NCBI GenBank assembly: GCA_027625915.1 | Contig: JANTQA010000016.1 | Span: 687,001-751,000, forward strand | From: Anaeramoeba flamelloides | Lineage: Eukaryota; Metamonada; Anaeramoebidae | Direction of reading: 5' to 3' | DNA length: 64,000 nucleotides | Shown: positions 11,732 to 23,493 of the stretch, in pieces | Layout: every line of letters begins with the position of its first letter | How positions within the stretch are numbered: the stretch's first letter is position 1 | Position numbers and translations under genes: made by a program | Notes under the pieces: model-generated | Told to the model about the DNA's origin: nothing | The model's input: only the letters and a program-made list of their open reading frames with translations | Databases searched by the model: none

Positions 11732-12746
11732 CTTATCTTGCTTTTTCATTTTCCAAATGTTCAATATCCATTTATAAAAAAGCAAATTATGAAAAAATGA
11801 ATAATTAAAATGAAAAACACCAATAAGTAAATTATCCATTAACAATCAAATTCAATAGTATTGATGATTTGAGAGGTGTGCCCTTTTGTTTGAAAAATAG
11901 TTTATATTATTTAAAATTACATCAAGCAGGGATAAAAAAAGAGAAATATTATTATATATTTATATCAATAAAAAGCAAATAGGACAAAAATATTATTTCA
12001 AATTTTACTCTTAAAATTGATTAGATAATATTCCGAAAGTATATCTCTTTGAAATTAAAAAGTTATATTTTGATTTTTGTAATTTATTAATCAAAAAAAT
12101 CTATTATTAAACATTGTTTTTGTTGGGATAAAATGAAATTTTTGACTTATTTATTTTTTGTATACCAGTAAAAATTATTTAAAAATGTAAAAATATAAGA
12201 GAATTCTACTCTAGGTTAATATCTAGATCCCTGAAAAAACATGTTAAATGGTAATTATTATTTTAATCTTCAGGCTATTAACCATTCTCAGAACAAAAAA
12301 AAATATTAATCAAATCCAAAACATAGTTTTATTGAAATTATATTTTTTTTTTGTCAAAAATTGCTGATGAATCTCTTCTTTTTATTTGAAAAACAAAAAT
12401 AGGAATGTACAAAGCCAAATGGTTTTTTATTTTTATTTTTTATTTTATTAATTTAACAAAATAAGTAAAACCAGCAACGCTTTTATATCACCCTTACTAA
12501 AAATAAAAAAACCTAATTTGCGATTTTCAATTTTCTAGTTTTATTGAAAAACATTGAATAAAAACATTAAGATACGAATAAACTCTTTAGTCAAAAAATT
12601 TCTTTTGTTATATCCAATTATTTTCAAATTTTCGCACTTTAAATAATAAATGAAAAAAAAATATTAAAATTTATTTATTCTTTAACAATTTCTTTAAATT
12701 TTATAACTATCTTTATATTTTATAACAATTATTTTATTATTTATAG

Positions 12747-12838
12747 ATTTTGAAGATTATGCAAATTGGATTTTTATTAGCTTTGTAGTTTTAATTATTG
12801 CAATTATTCTGAGAACATATTTCAATAGTTTAAAATAA
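12747..12838 (+). CDS. SEC12: Membrane-anchor exon, proposed last exon of the SEC12-like gene
   Basis: A TTATAG acceptor is followed by 92 bases. Joined in phase 1 to the donor at 6627, they encode DFEDYANW, then the hydrophobic run IFISFVVLIIAIIL, then RTYFNSLK and TAA. This is one transmembrane helix with a short lumenal tail, the arrangement of PREB/SEC12, whose propeller is followed by a single C-terminal helix. The joined product of 413 residues is near the family length. The phase match and the protein architecture are seen in the sequence. That the two exons belong together across 6.1 kb is an inference. The alternative is an exon of some unseen gene. There is no open frame upstream of the acceptor. 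Confidence 0.62.
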
Positions 12839-13089
12839 GTTCTTTTATTTCTTTCTCTTTTTTTTTTTTATTTTGATAAAAATTATATCATGCTTACATA
12901 TCGTGACACTGAGACACCCCCATATTAACTTTTATACTAATTTCCACATTTACCAATAAATTTAAATAAGAACCAGACATTAATTTTTTGTTTGTTAATA
13001 AATAAAATTTACATTCCATAACAATTCTTTTTTCATTTTTATATTTTAAAAATAAACTTTTTTTTTGTCCAAAGGGAGACATTTTTTGT

Positions 13090-13370
13090 TTTTCAAATAT
13101 CAATTATTTTTTATAATAGGAATTTGAAAAAAAAATAAGAAATAAGTAGTATGGTATCTCTCCAAGAATATTTGATACCCCATATAAATCCAATCGAATC
13201 AATCTCTATATTTTCAGAAAAAATTGAAAAACTCAAATTCTTTGGGACTTATTGGGAAAAATACAGCAATTTTCATTTTGATCTTTCAATTAAAGATAAA
13301 ATAAAAAATGCAAAGAAATATCAATATGATTTTTCTACAATCATTCTCACTGTTTCAATAACATAAGAAT
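13090..13370 (+). repeat. Coding-like repeat, copy 1
   Basis: Aligns with 18800-19080. Shared words include CAAATATCAATTATTTTTTA, CATTTTGATCTTTCAATT and TTTCTACAATCATTCTCAC. This copy has an open frame of 71 codons (13151-13366, MVSLQEYLIPHINPIESISI onward, then FHFDLSIKDK). The second copy reads similar protein-like words in broken frames. Both look like fragments of one old protein-coding repeat of unknown family. Confidence 0.4.
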
Positions 13371-13681
13371 CATACATGTTTTACAAAATGGATATAAATT
13401 TTGAAAAAAAAAATATTATTTGTATTATAATTATGTAATAAAAAGAAAAAGTTGTGAAAAAATGATTTCAATTTTCAGTATTTTCCAAAATTAATTTTTC
13501 TCTTCTAATATAAATTCAAACCCTTTAAAAAAATGTAAGTTACTCATAAATACTGGGCTCATTTGACTGGAAAATGAATTAGTATTGATAAAAATCCCTA
13601 ACCTGGCAATAATCCCTGAGCATCATTATTAAATTTTAATCTAAAAAAAAATATCTAACATTGATAAAAAATTTCTTAAAT

Positions 13682-13985
13682 TTTAAATCAAATCATTTTT
13701 TAAGAACCAAACTCTGAAAAATATAACTAAATAGATATTAGAATGATGATTAATAAAATTACATTAGTTCAAAATAGCATCGAATCAATCAAAAAACAAG
13801 AATAAAAATTACCTTTTTCATATTTATAACAAACCTTCGTAAAACTCTATTTTTTTTTTTTTTTTTTTTTTTTTGAAAATAGTTAGATATAAGTACCGTT
13901 ATGAAACAATTAAATAATAATTCTATCAATACCCCCACTTTAATTAAATTTTTGTAGGTTTATTACTCAGCTCATTAATAAAATA
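13682..13985. repeat. Dispersed 0.3-kb repeat, copy 1
   Basis: Aligns with 60640-60905: both carry TTTTTTAAGAA(C/T)CAAACT, TTAGAAT(G)ATGATTAAT, AATTACA..(A/T)GTTCAAAA, CAATCAAAAAA..AGAATAAAAATTA and AAACAATT further on. This copy contains a 23-T run not present in the other. No coding frame is visible. Confidence 0.5.
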
Positions 13986-14146
13986 TTTAGTTTTTTTGTT
14001 TTTTTTCAAGCAATCAAATTAATTTGCTCTTACAGCAGTTATTTGCTTTTTTTGAATTCTAAAAATTAAAAGAAAATTTCCACAATTTAACAAAATACGA
14101 TTAGGCTTGATTTAATTTTACCAATTAAAAAAAAAAAATAATAAAC

Positions 14147-14485
14147 AGTTAGGTTTTCTTGAGTTTTCTATTTTATTTGGAAAATCAATAGATTTTCCTT
14201 AAGTTTTTTTGAGTTTTCTATTTATTTGTGAAGTTTTCTAGGTTTTTTTGAGTTTTTCAATTTTATTTTGAAAATATATTTATTTTCGAAATAAATAGAA
14301 AACCTAACTAAAATCAATATATTTTCCAAATAAAATAGAAAATCTCAAAAAAACCTAGAACGCTTCATAAATAAACTACAAACCCTCAAAAAAACCTAGA
14401 ACACTCCAAAAATAAAATAGAAAACCTCAAAAAAACCTAGAACACTTTACAAACAAAAACACAAACTTCATGAAAACCTTAGTTT
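14147..14485. repeat. Palindromic-module array B (long hairpin)
   Basis: The left arm carries repeated TTGAGTTTTCTATTTTATTT and TTCTAGGTTTTTTTGAG units. The right arm carries their complements, AAATAGAAAACCTCAAAAAA and CCTAGAACACT, three times in a row. The whole can fold into one long imperfect hairpin centred near 14285. Modules match those of the other arrays. Confidence 0.7.
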
Positions 14486-15715
14486 GGTTTTTTTTTTAAT
14501 TGAAAAAATCAAAAAAAAAAAAAAAAACAAAGGCACCCATGGGCCCCAAAAGTACGTATTGGTACTACTATTTATTGATATTATAATTATATCTTATAAT
14601 TTTTAAATATTGCTCAACTTTCCATCCAGAACTATTATTAAATTTTCTCCAAATATATTTAAATTTACATTTAATAATTTTGAGTTATCTATTTCCCAAT
14701 TATGTTTTCTTTTTTTTTGGAAAATTTTAAGATCAAAAATGTGTTTATACTCCTGAAGTTCTAATTTTTTTTTGAGTTTATGTCTTCTTCTGTAGATTGA
14801 TATTCTGGAGTGGTCAAGATAAGCTTCAGTTTTATAAATTATTCTTGAAGAGTAGAAAGGTTAAGGGACTTGTCTCTATTAATTTTTCTTTTTATCGAAT
14901 TTCTAAATAAGGATTCCTTATCTAGAAATATGTTTAATATTGAAAATAAACTGTGATTTTCAAACTTTAGTGATTGGTAAAAAATTTTCTCAGTCCCGAT
15001 TAAATTTAGGTTTAAAATTTTAATCGAGATTAGTCCCTTAAAACCCTGAAGTTCAAATTTTATTTTTGAGTTTATCTAAACGTTTTTAAATTTAAATTCT
15101 GATTTTACAAGTTTATATTCAGTTCTGTAAATTATTCTAGGAGAATATGGTTTGATTTATTAATTTTTTTTTTTTTTTACTTTTTTATTTATCCAAACAC
15201 CATTTAACTCAAAATAGTTAGCAAATTGCAAAATGAACTTTTACTAGATTTTTAAAACAACACAAACAGACTTCAAAATATAAAGCGAGTTATGTTGTTT
15301 ACATTATATCTACATTATTGTTCGATTATTTAGTAAAAACCAAAAATAATTTCCCTTTGGCATTTTTTGAAAATACCTGAAAAGTTTGCTCATTTGAAAA
15401 AAAAGAAGAAAAAAGACTTACTCAGATATTTTCTTTCCACCTAACAAAAATGTTTGGTTTATTTGACTTTTCCAAAAATAATTGTTAAATGAAATTATTA
15501 GATACCTTATTTTTTTAGGAATATTTAATTTTTAAATTAATGATCTCGTTTTTTACAAAAAGTCTTTTTCTCTTGTTTAAAGTTTCACACTCAAGTTGTT
15601 GTTTGAAAAATGTTTTTTGGAATTAAAAAGACAAATTCACAATCATTTCAGTTCTGATATTTTTCATTTTTCAAAAATTTTTTTCTTTTTTTGCCTTTCT
15701 CTTGACCCAAGCAAA

Positions 15716-16127
15716 ATGAAAACCAAAACCTCATCTTTAATTTTTGTTTTCATTTTTTTCGTGCTTAGTGTGCAAATAAGTGGTAATAAACTTACAGATG
15801 ATGTTTGTAACTTTCTTTATGATGACAATTGTGATAGGTGTACAAATCGGGATCGTCCATTCCATAGCTGGTGTGGTACATATTGTGAAGACAGTGATTC
15901 TGTGGACAGCGGATACTCATGTTCTGCCACTGGTTCTTGTAAAGGAGATCAAAAGGTTGAATGTCCTGATCCTACTAATTGCGATGACTATTCGGGTGGA
16001 GGGATGTGTCGAGTCTGTGTCGATCATGGTTGTAGATGGACAAACTCCGAAGAAGGTAAATGTGACGCTGTTGAAGGAGGTGTTACTATGGCTTCTGGTT
16101 GCGAAGATATAGCAATGACCACTGAAC
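15716..16127 (+). CDS. PSI-module cysteine-rich surface protein, exon 1 (signal peptide)
   Basis: Start of a proposed 557-residue secreted or membrane-anchored protein with exons 15716-16127, 22982-23447 and 28023-28818. The ATG at 15716 opens a clear signal peptide, MKTKTSSLIFVFIFFVLSVQ, ending near ISG. Cysteine-rich modules follow, such as DDNCDRCTNRDRPFHSWCGTYC and CPDPTNCDDY..MCRVCVDHGCRW. The spacing C..C, then WC, then a further C recalls the PSI (plexin-semaphorin-integrin) fold, a small disulfide-rich extracellular module. The exon ends ACT GAA C|GTATAG in phase 1. Exon 2 begins with two bases that complete CAG, giving TEQCSAAYHTF. Without splicing the frame would run only to 16165 through a non-cysteine tail. 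Upstream in-frame sequence from 15596 is Phe/Lys-rich and looks like 5' leader. Ligand and role are unknown. Confidence 0.78.
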
Positions 16128-16874
16128 GTATAGAACTTTTATTCAAATCTTTCTTTCGATCCTAATTTTTTTTAAATTCTTTTGTATCTTTCTTTGTTTC
16201 AGACAATTTGATGAAAAAAAACACAATCTTGAAATTAAAAATTAAAAATAAAAAGGTTTTTTCGATCCAATAAAAAAAATACAAAAAAAAAAGAAAAGAA
16301 AAAAAAAAAAGAAAAAAAAAAAGAAAAAAAAAAAAGAAAAAAAGTCTTGAAGTGCAATTGTTCTTCTTGGTCAAACAAATTTCTTCACTTTAAATTACCA
16401 CTACTTTTTTCGTTTTGTTGTATCTTCACGAATTATAATCAGGAACCATCGTTATTCATCAAACTCACAATCCACCAAGTTTTTCAAATTCTTCAATGAG
16501 TATTTTATAAAAGAGGTGATACAAAGTGGTTTTTAAAAAGTGTAACTCAAAAAGGATATTTATACAAGCACTAAAATAGATCCACAAAAGTTTGTTGTCT
16601 ATTTGTGAGATCTTTTTGAAAACTTTTTTTATTCACAATTTTTTAATTTACTCAACCCACTCTTTTGGCATAACTTTCAAAAGAAATTGCAAAATTATTT
16701 GGAATTTATCAACACTTGCCAAAAAAGTTTTGTTCAATTTGGTTTCAGAAATTTGAAAGTAAAATAATCGTTATTAAGATGCCTTTTTAGTATTTTGGTA
16801 TCAATTTTTTAAAATTTATATTTTTTTGTGCTTTTGTAAACAATTGAACATAAGCACTATTAAATTTTTATACA

Positions 16875-16990
16875 TTGTAGGAGTTGAAATACAATGCACT
16901 AGCCAAGGAAAATGAATTAAAAGTTACTGAATACAAGGAAATTCAAAATATTGTAATTTTTAGGATTTTGGAGAATTTTTGACGTTTGCA
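16875..16990 (+). repeat. Dispersed repeat related to those in the DCAF7 intron
   Basis: The segment with GTTGAAATACAATGCACTAG, then AATTAAAAGTTACTGAA, CAAAATATTGTAATTTTTAG and GATTTTGGAG resembles 52070-52200 and 52510-52640. The copies are diverged but in the same order. Non-coding. Confidence 0.45.
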
Positions 16991-17329
16991 CAAAAGCATT
17001 TCTTGATCCAAAAACTTTTCGAATTTTCCAACAAAACAAGTAAATCGAAAATCCGATTATTTTTTTTTTACCCATTATGAAAAGGCCGCCCCACTTTATT
17101 TTAAAGTATAGTTATATCCCCCCCCCAAGCTCTATAATACTTAAAAAGAACTAGAGTTACCTTTACAGAATGCAAAATTTGATTTCCTTACCTTGACAGG
17201 TTAAATTTCGAATTTGTGCCGAAGAAAAATAGTTTTTTAATATTATTATAAAAAGAGACTCAATATATTTATTATCACTAGTGGGTAATAGACGAATTTT
17301 TGAGTCTTTATTAAAATTTCTAAATAAAA

Positions 17330-17835
17330 ATCTAGAAAACTAACGGAAAGTGCCGTAGAGTGCCGTAGAGTGCCGTAGAGTTCCGTAGAGTGCCTAGGTT
17401 TTTTTAATTTTAGAAATTAAAAAAAACCTAACGGCGGTTTTCTTGAGGTTTTCTGTTTTATTTTGAAAGTGATTTTTTTGTTTTTGATTTGGAAAATCAA
17501 TAGATTTTCGTTCGGTTTTTTTTACTTTTTGAAATAAACAGAAAATTTTAATAAATTTTCGGTTTATTTCAAAAATTAAAAAAAACCTAGAACACTTCAG
17601 AAATAAAATAGAAAACCTCAAAAAAATCTAGAACACTTAACAAATAAAACAGAAAACCTCAAGAAAAGCTAACTGTGGTTTTCCATAATTCAAAAGAATA
17701 GAGAAAAATCAAAGATTTTACTCAATTTTTTTAAATTCTGGAAAAGCTAACGACGGTTTTTTTTAATTTTTGAAATAAACCGAAAATTTATTAAAATTTA
17801 CTGTTTATTTCTCAAATTAAAAAAAACCTAATGGC
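17330..17835. repeat. Palindromic-module array C with 10-bp tandem linker
   Basis: Starts with a perfect tandem of GTGCCGTAGA (about four units, 17350-17395), followed by hairpin modules of the AAATAAACCGAAAATTTATT and CTCAATTTTTTTAAATTCTGG types. Linkers are CCTAACG and GCTAACG. It shows the module order particularly clearly. Confidence 0.75.
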
Positions 17836-18597
17836 AAATAAGAGGGATTAACAACCCCTCCATTAAAAAATAAAAAAAAGAAAAATAGTTTTTCTGAATG
17901 ACAAATTTTTTTGTAGATAAATTTTCTTTTATTACTCCTTTCTCTCAATAAATAAATAACAAATTTCAAATTTTCGAAAAAATAACCCGGAATTTTTTAA
18001 TTTTAACAAGATCTCTTGAGTTAACATTCTTTCAAGCAAATAGATATGCTGTTAGCCATAAAAGTGATATTCACTGATGCAAAATTAGGATAGTTAATAA
18101 ATACTTTTGTGGGTGATAAATCTTAATTTTTATATGTGTGTTCCCATTGGTGTGAATTTGAACACGTAACTACTGGTGCTCTTATTTCTATTCCCAAACG
18201 ATTTTAAATTTTGTTTTGATTGTCTCTTAACAACACACATGGAAATCCTTCAAGAAAAAAAAAATAGTTAGAAAAATTTCTTGCCAACTAACCTAAATTT
18301 TTATATAATGATAATATTTTACAAAATAATAACAAAGCCAATCTCATTCTCATATATATTGTTTCTATCTAAAAATTGATATAAAGAACCATATTTCAAA
18401 AAGTCTGACTTTTCGTTAAATAATCAGGATTTTTTTGGTGCTAAAAAAGTTTTCATTTTTTTAAAATATGAATTTTCTTTTCCTTAGACTTTTATATGGA
18501 AACACATTATGAAATATAACAACATTGTGTCAAAAATCTAGTTGCAAATTATCTTACAACATAAATACATAAAAATTTAACTTGATAAAAAAACTTC

Positions 18598-18775
18598 TGT
18601 TAGCTTTTCTAGATTTTTTTATTTTATTCTGAAGTGTTCTAGGTTTTTTTTACTTTTTAAAATAAACCGAAAATTTATTAAAATTTTCGGTTTATTTCAA
18701 AAAGTAAAAAAAACCTAACGAAAATCTATTGATTTTCAAAAAAAAACAAAAAACTCGAGAAATACGATCAAACTT
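18598..18775. repeat. Palindromic-module array D
   Basis: A single clean hairpin module: AAATAAACCGAAAATTTATT pairs with its complement AAAATTTTCGGTTTATTT, bounded by TTCTAGG on the left and CCTAACG on the right. It lies directly before the second coding-like repeat. Confidence 0.7.
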
Positions 18776-18799
18776 AGTTTTTGTCAAAGGGAACAAAAA

Positions 18800-19080
18800 A
18801 ATTTTCCAAATATCAATTATTTTTTATAATTTACCTTTGAAGAAAAAATAAGAAATAAACAGGACAATACACATTAAAGAAGAGTTGATATGCATGAAGT
18901 AAATCTAATTAATCAATAGCTTTTCTTAAAAATTGAACAATTAAAATTCTTAGTACCGGATTATAAAAAAACAGCAATGTTCATTTTGATCTTTCAATTG
19001 AAGATCCAAAGAAAATTCCAATAGATAAATCACAATTATTTTTCTACAATCATTCTCACTATGTTTCAATAACATTTGAA
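18800..19080 (+). repeat. Coding-like repeat, copy 2
   Basis: Partner of 13090-13370. Protein-like words (KIEQLKFLVPDYKK and, in another frame, VHFDLSIEDPKKIPIDKSQL) suggest an ancestral coding sequence now broken by frame changes. Family unknown. Confidence 0.4.
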
Positions 19081-20162
19081 TAACTCGTTTTTACTTGGTG
19101 ACTAACGATCTTTCAACAATAAAAAAATTATTTACAAAACAAATATGTTATCAATAAAAAAGAATAAAAAAAAAACAAAAAATCCATACCCAAAAAAATT
19201 AAAGCCAAGAACTTGAACTAATTATTTTTGCCTTTATTAATCATTTCTAAATTACTTTTATTGCATTTCTGATGTTTAAAATTGTCAGAAAATCAAAGAA
19301 AAACAATAAAAAATCCAAAATTGAAAGGAAATTAACACCGAGTATTCTTCATCTTGGTTTAATTTTATTTTCATTTACTTTTTAATAAACTTTAACTTAC
19401 AATCTCATTATTCATATTAATTAAATTAGTGTGGAAAAGAAATTCAATGTTTTTTAAAAAAATAAATTATAAAAAAATTAAAAAAAGTCAAGAAGAAAAA
19501 AGCAAAGTTTCAAGAAAACAAAATTCTATTAGATTACAATAAATATTTGATTAAATTCAAGTTGTTGTATATTAAACTTTTTTCAATATTCTAATATAAT
19601 CATATTTTTAAGGGGTTTGACCCACTTTTACCAAAGGATTAAAATTTATAGATTTAAAATATACAAACACTACTCATAATTAGAACGATTACTGGATAAT
19701 TTATATATTTCCCTATAAAATAGGAAATATTTTTGAATTTTTACTAATAAACCATTTTAGTCAAAGGAGCCCAGTCTTAATGGATGAATTACACATGTTT
19801 AAAGGATTTGAATGAAGATTAGAAGAAAAAATAAATTTTGGAAATTTCAATTTTGCTTTCATTTTAACTCACCATGCTTTTTTTTCATTTTCTCAATTTT
19901 AACACAATATTTGTGAAATAAAAATATATGCACCGAAACGTTTAATTTAAACAGTATATCATTTTTTTTTCAAAGATCGAAGACTTTTATCTCTTGGACT
20001 TAAATCAAATCTTCTTAATCTTCCCAAAAAAAAAAAAAAAATGGAATTAATTTTCTTTGTAACAACAAACACAAGTATTTTTGGTTCAAAAAATGTATTT
20101 TATGATTCTGAAAAATCATATTTTACTCCTATTAAAACTATTACCAATATTTATTTATTTTC

Positions 20163-20208
20163 AAATCACAGAAATCACAGAAATCACAGAAATCACAGAA
20201 ATCACAGA
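20163..20208. repeat. 9-bp tandem repeat, AAATCACAG x5
   Basis: Five perfect copies in a row inside the first giant intron of the PSI-module gene. No other copy was noticed in the window. Confidence 0.9.
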
Positions 20209-21384
20209 AACCTATAATCTTCTAGTTGACCAAAAATTCCAAAGTTTATCATTTTGAATATACCTTGTATCACTAATTTAAAATTGGCAAAACACTAAAG
20301 TGACTGAATTGACTTGTGAGAAATAAAAATCAAAAAGTTAATCAAACTTTTCAATATTTTGCTTTTTCAAAAAGAAATAAAAATATTCTCAAATCTTTTT
20401 AACCTTTAGAATGAAGATCTTCAAAGATCTTTTCTATTTTATTATTTGGTTTGACAAAGTAAGACAACTTGATTTATTAAGAAAATGCCAAAAAAATTTT
20501 AGTTTTTTTTTATTTTTTGACTTGTGAAAACTTTTTAAACGACAAGAAGTTTAGAAGAATCTTAATGGTTGTTTGCAAATTTTAGTGTTCCTTATACAGG
20601 TTAATTTATAAAGTGATTTTGTTGAATTTTCTCTGAAAAAAAGACAAATTAAAATTTTTATTACAATTTTCCTTGTCTTTTTAACAAGAAGATTCTAATA
20701 ATTTGAGAAGAGATCAAAAAAAGATTCTAGATATTTCAGTTTCGACATTTTATGTTTGAATACCTGAAAATTCTTATACTTTGAGTTTTTTCATCTTTTT
20801 TTCCACGAAAGCCTTTTGGAACATTAACATTACCCCAGATTTATTATCTTTTATTTTGTATGGGTAAATCCAAAAATAGATAGAATCTATTGAAAGAATT
20901 TTTATTGATCTTTGATTTAAATTTTACTATTGGAAAAAAACCATTTCTAAAATGGAAAAGTAACATATTTTAAATTTATTCTGAGCTAAAATTAAAATCA
21001 AGATAGCTCAATTATATTTAACTTGAGGTGATTTTCTGAATTCTTCTTGATTGCGCTGTGATGGGCCTTTTCTTTGAATACCAATCTCCAAATAGGACAA
21101 CATATTTAATTTTTAAAATTTGAACAAAAAAAATTGTAATATATATTGAAAATAATTTTATAAAAAAAGATATTCTTATTTTTTTTGGTTAACTCGTAAT
21201 AATTTCAAAAAGCACTTTTCCAAAGTTATAAAAAGATTAATTATCTTTTGTCTTTAGTAAATATTTCCTAATTATAGACAAACTATTATCATTTGAATTT
21301 TAAATTGGTTAGCACATTCTCTTCATCTTTCTTTTTCATTTATTTTTTAATTAAAAAGTTTTAACGTTGAAATTATCCACTTTA

Positions 21385-21870
21385 AAATCAAGAAAAAGAG
21401 AAAGAAAAGCAAAAAATAAAAGAAAGAAAAAAACTAGTAAAAAAAAAACAAAAATTTAAAAAGATTTTCTTTTGTATCCTGAGTGTTTCAGTGGTTGTTG
21501 ATTATTTCCTTTTATGCAGAAAATTTCTAGATTACCACCATAATACCACCATATTGTTTGTGTCATGATGTACCATTAACAGAAGTTGATACCAGTAAAA
21601 AGCATTGTTACTTCACTTACTAGAAGTTAATAATAGTACAAGGCATTTGCATATAAGACAAAGTTAAATTAACACCGCCATTTTTCTTCTTCAATACTTT
21701 GCTTACCAAATTAGAATCACATCTGCTGATTATTTTTCTTTCTCTCTACTTTTTAATTAAAAAACAATTCCTTTTACAGAGAAAAAAAAAACGGAAACAC
21801 AATTTTTGTGAGGAAAAAAAAAGGAAACCCAAAAAAAAGTAAATGGAAAAATAATAAAAATGTGGATTAT
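21385..21870 (+). repeat. Dispersed repeat, copy 2 (without the TIR element)
   Basis: Aligns with the two flanks of the element at 10294-10840, so it represents the pre-insertion state. It contains AGAAGTTGATACCAGTA and AGAAGTTAATAATAGTACA, two near copies of one block about 50 bp apart. Confidence 0.55.
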
Positions 21871-22981
21871 TTTAAAAAAGTATTTTCACAGCTTTCTAAT
21901 TATTAATTTTCCAAATCAACATTAAATTATTGTGCAAACGATAGTTTTTTCTAAGATTAAATAATTCGACTTCTACTTAATTACCAATATTTAAATTTGA
22001 AATTATTTTCAACTATTTTACTTCTGGATAATTCGAAAATAATTTCAATTACTCAGCTTTCTGTGATTCTCATTTTCATTTTAATAGTGTGTGAAAAACT
22101 TCATTTTCAGGTTTGGAATTAAAACTAATTTTATTTAAAAGGAAAATTACTTATTCAATTTGGTATAGCAAATTCGTTTTTTTTTATCTGGTGAGTTTCA
22201 TGGTTTGCTAACTAAATTTCCACCCAGAAAGATAATTTTGAAATTTTGGAAATAAAAGAATATGATGATTAAAAAAATAAATTAGTGATTATTAGTAAAT
22301 CCGTCTGCTTAAGTTTTTCCATTTTATCATTTTTTTGAAAAGCCAAAAGATCTGAAATATACAAAAAAAACAATGTAGTTGATAAAAAAAAAAAAAAAAA
22401 AAGAGGAAATATCCTTTCGGTCGTGCATCAAATCAATTGAAATTAAATTTCAGCAAATAACGAATATTTTAATTTTAAAAAAAAAAAATACATATTTGTT
22501 TCTTTTTTGTAAATCTTTTTCAAAAACAAAATAAAACTCAAAAAAGCTATCAATAAAATTAAAATTATTATTATTAGTTTTTGTTTTAATCTTCTCCAAG
22601 GAATTCCAAGATTAATAAAATTAATAAGAGAAGAGTGGAAACTGTAATTTCAATTTAAATTTTGTGTCAGAAAAAATTATAGGATAATATTACTAAACAA
22701 ATTTATGTGATAATGTAAAATTGCAATTTATTTTTCCGATTACAAATTTTTTTTTCACTTTTATTAAATAAAAAAGATTTTTATCAGACATGGTTTTCTT
22801 TTAATATAACATTACAATAATTTTAAGGAATAAATATATTTAAACACTTTCACCTGTTTTATTGTAAAAATTACAAACCATTATTTTATAACTCCAAAAT
22901 CAAATAATTAATTTAATATATGTATATTTTATTTTCAATTTTCCATTTTCCATTTTCGAATTCTTAAATACAATCTTTAAG

Positions 22982-23447
22982 AGTGTTCAGCTGCGTATCA
23001 TACTTTTGTTGAATGTACAGATGATGGGGAATGCGCTTGGAAATGGACAAAAGGATCGATAGGACCAAGCTGTTTTTACAAACAAGATTCTTTTGTCGAT
23101 ACCAATTATTACCTAAAAGATTCAAAGGAAGGTGAAAAACTATGTGAATTGCGTGAAAATTGTGACGAATGCCATGGCGCTGATTGTACATGGTGTCATG
23201 ACCCCGATTTTAACATTGGGTATTGTGTTTATTCTAATGTTACCATCGATAGTAATGAATGTATGTACGAAGTTAACCCACCCTGGGAAACTTGCCCATT
23301 GTCTGATGATACACCACTATCAGATTGCTCTGATTATACCAATTGTAAAGATTGTACTGGCGCTAGTTGTAGTTGGTGTGCTATGAATGGCGAAGCTGAT
23401 AATGGAAATTGCCAAGAGATCTCTAAACATTGTACCTCGCCTGATCA
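22982..23447 (+). CDS. PSI-module cysteine-rich surface protein, exon 2
   Basis: Continues the gene that starts at 15716. Two bases complete the split codon from exon 1, then CSAAYHTFVECTDDGECAWK opens a module. Two clear PSI-like modules follow: CELRENCDECHGADCTWC with a further C in GYC, and CSDYTNCKDCTGASCSWC with GNC. The exon ends CCT GAT CA|GTAATC in phase 2, and exon 3 supplies A to make CAA, giving SPDQDIEDG. Reading past the donor would hit a TAA at once. Phase agreement on both sides and the same module type in all three exons support one gene. Confidence 0.8.
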
Positions 23448-23493
23448 GTAATCTTTCTTTTTAATGTCTTTTATTTCCTTATTTTATTATATA

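Larger units (their letters stand above)
6628..12746 (+). other. Proposed 6.1-kb intron of the SEC12-like gene
   Basis: Runs from the GTTTGT donor to the TTATAG acceptor. Read left to right it holds the TCGCGA-rich element (about 6681-7940), unremarkable A+T-rich sequence, a palindromic-module array (9297-9935), a repeat unit shared with 21.4-21.9 kb (about 10050-11010) that itself contains a 0.54-kb TIR element, and a frameshifted ubiquitin-like remnant on the minus strand (11491-11731). No plus-strand exon that would extend the propeller was seen. The alternative is that the gene ends at 6656 and this is intergenic. Confidence 0.55.
12839..15715. other. Intergenic region with diverged repeats
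   Basis: Contains a coding-like repeat at 13090-13370 (paired with 18800-19080), a 0.3-kb repeat at 13682-13985 (paired with 60640-60905) and palindromic-module array B (14147-14485). A long poly-T run lies at about 13852-13874. From 14550 to 15700 I see only A+T-rich sequence that must include the promoter of the PSI-module gene. Confidence 0.55.
16128..22981 (+). other. Proposed 6.9-kb intron 1 of the PSI-module gene
   Basis: Donor GTATAG, acceptor CTTTAAG. It holds a repeat related to the two in the DCAF7 intron (16875-16990), palindromic-module arrays C (17330-17835) and D (18598-18775), the second coding-like repeat (18800-19080), a five-fold 9-bp tandem repeat (20163-20208) and the intact copy of the dispersed repeat (21385-21870). 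A nine-C run near 17121 is unusual in this background. Flanking exons agree in phase and in module type. No conserved exon was seen inside. Confidence 0.65.

Noticed and set aside
15596-15715. Upstream extension of PSI gene exon 1
   Set aside because: The ATG at 15716 directly precedes a clear signal peptide; the upstream residues would bury it.
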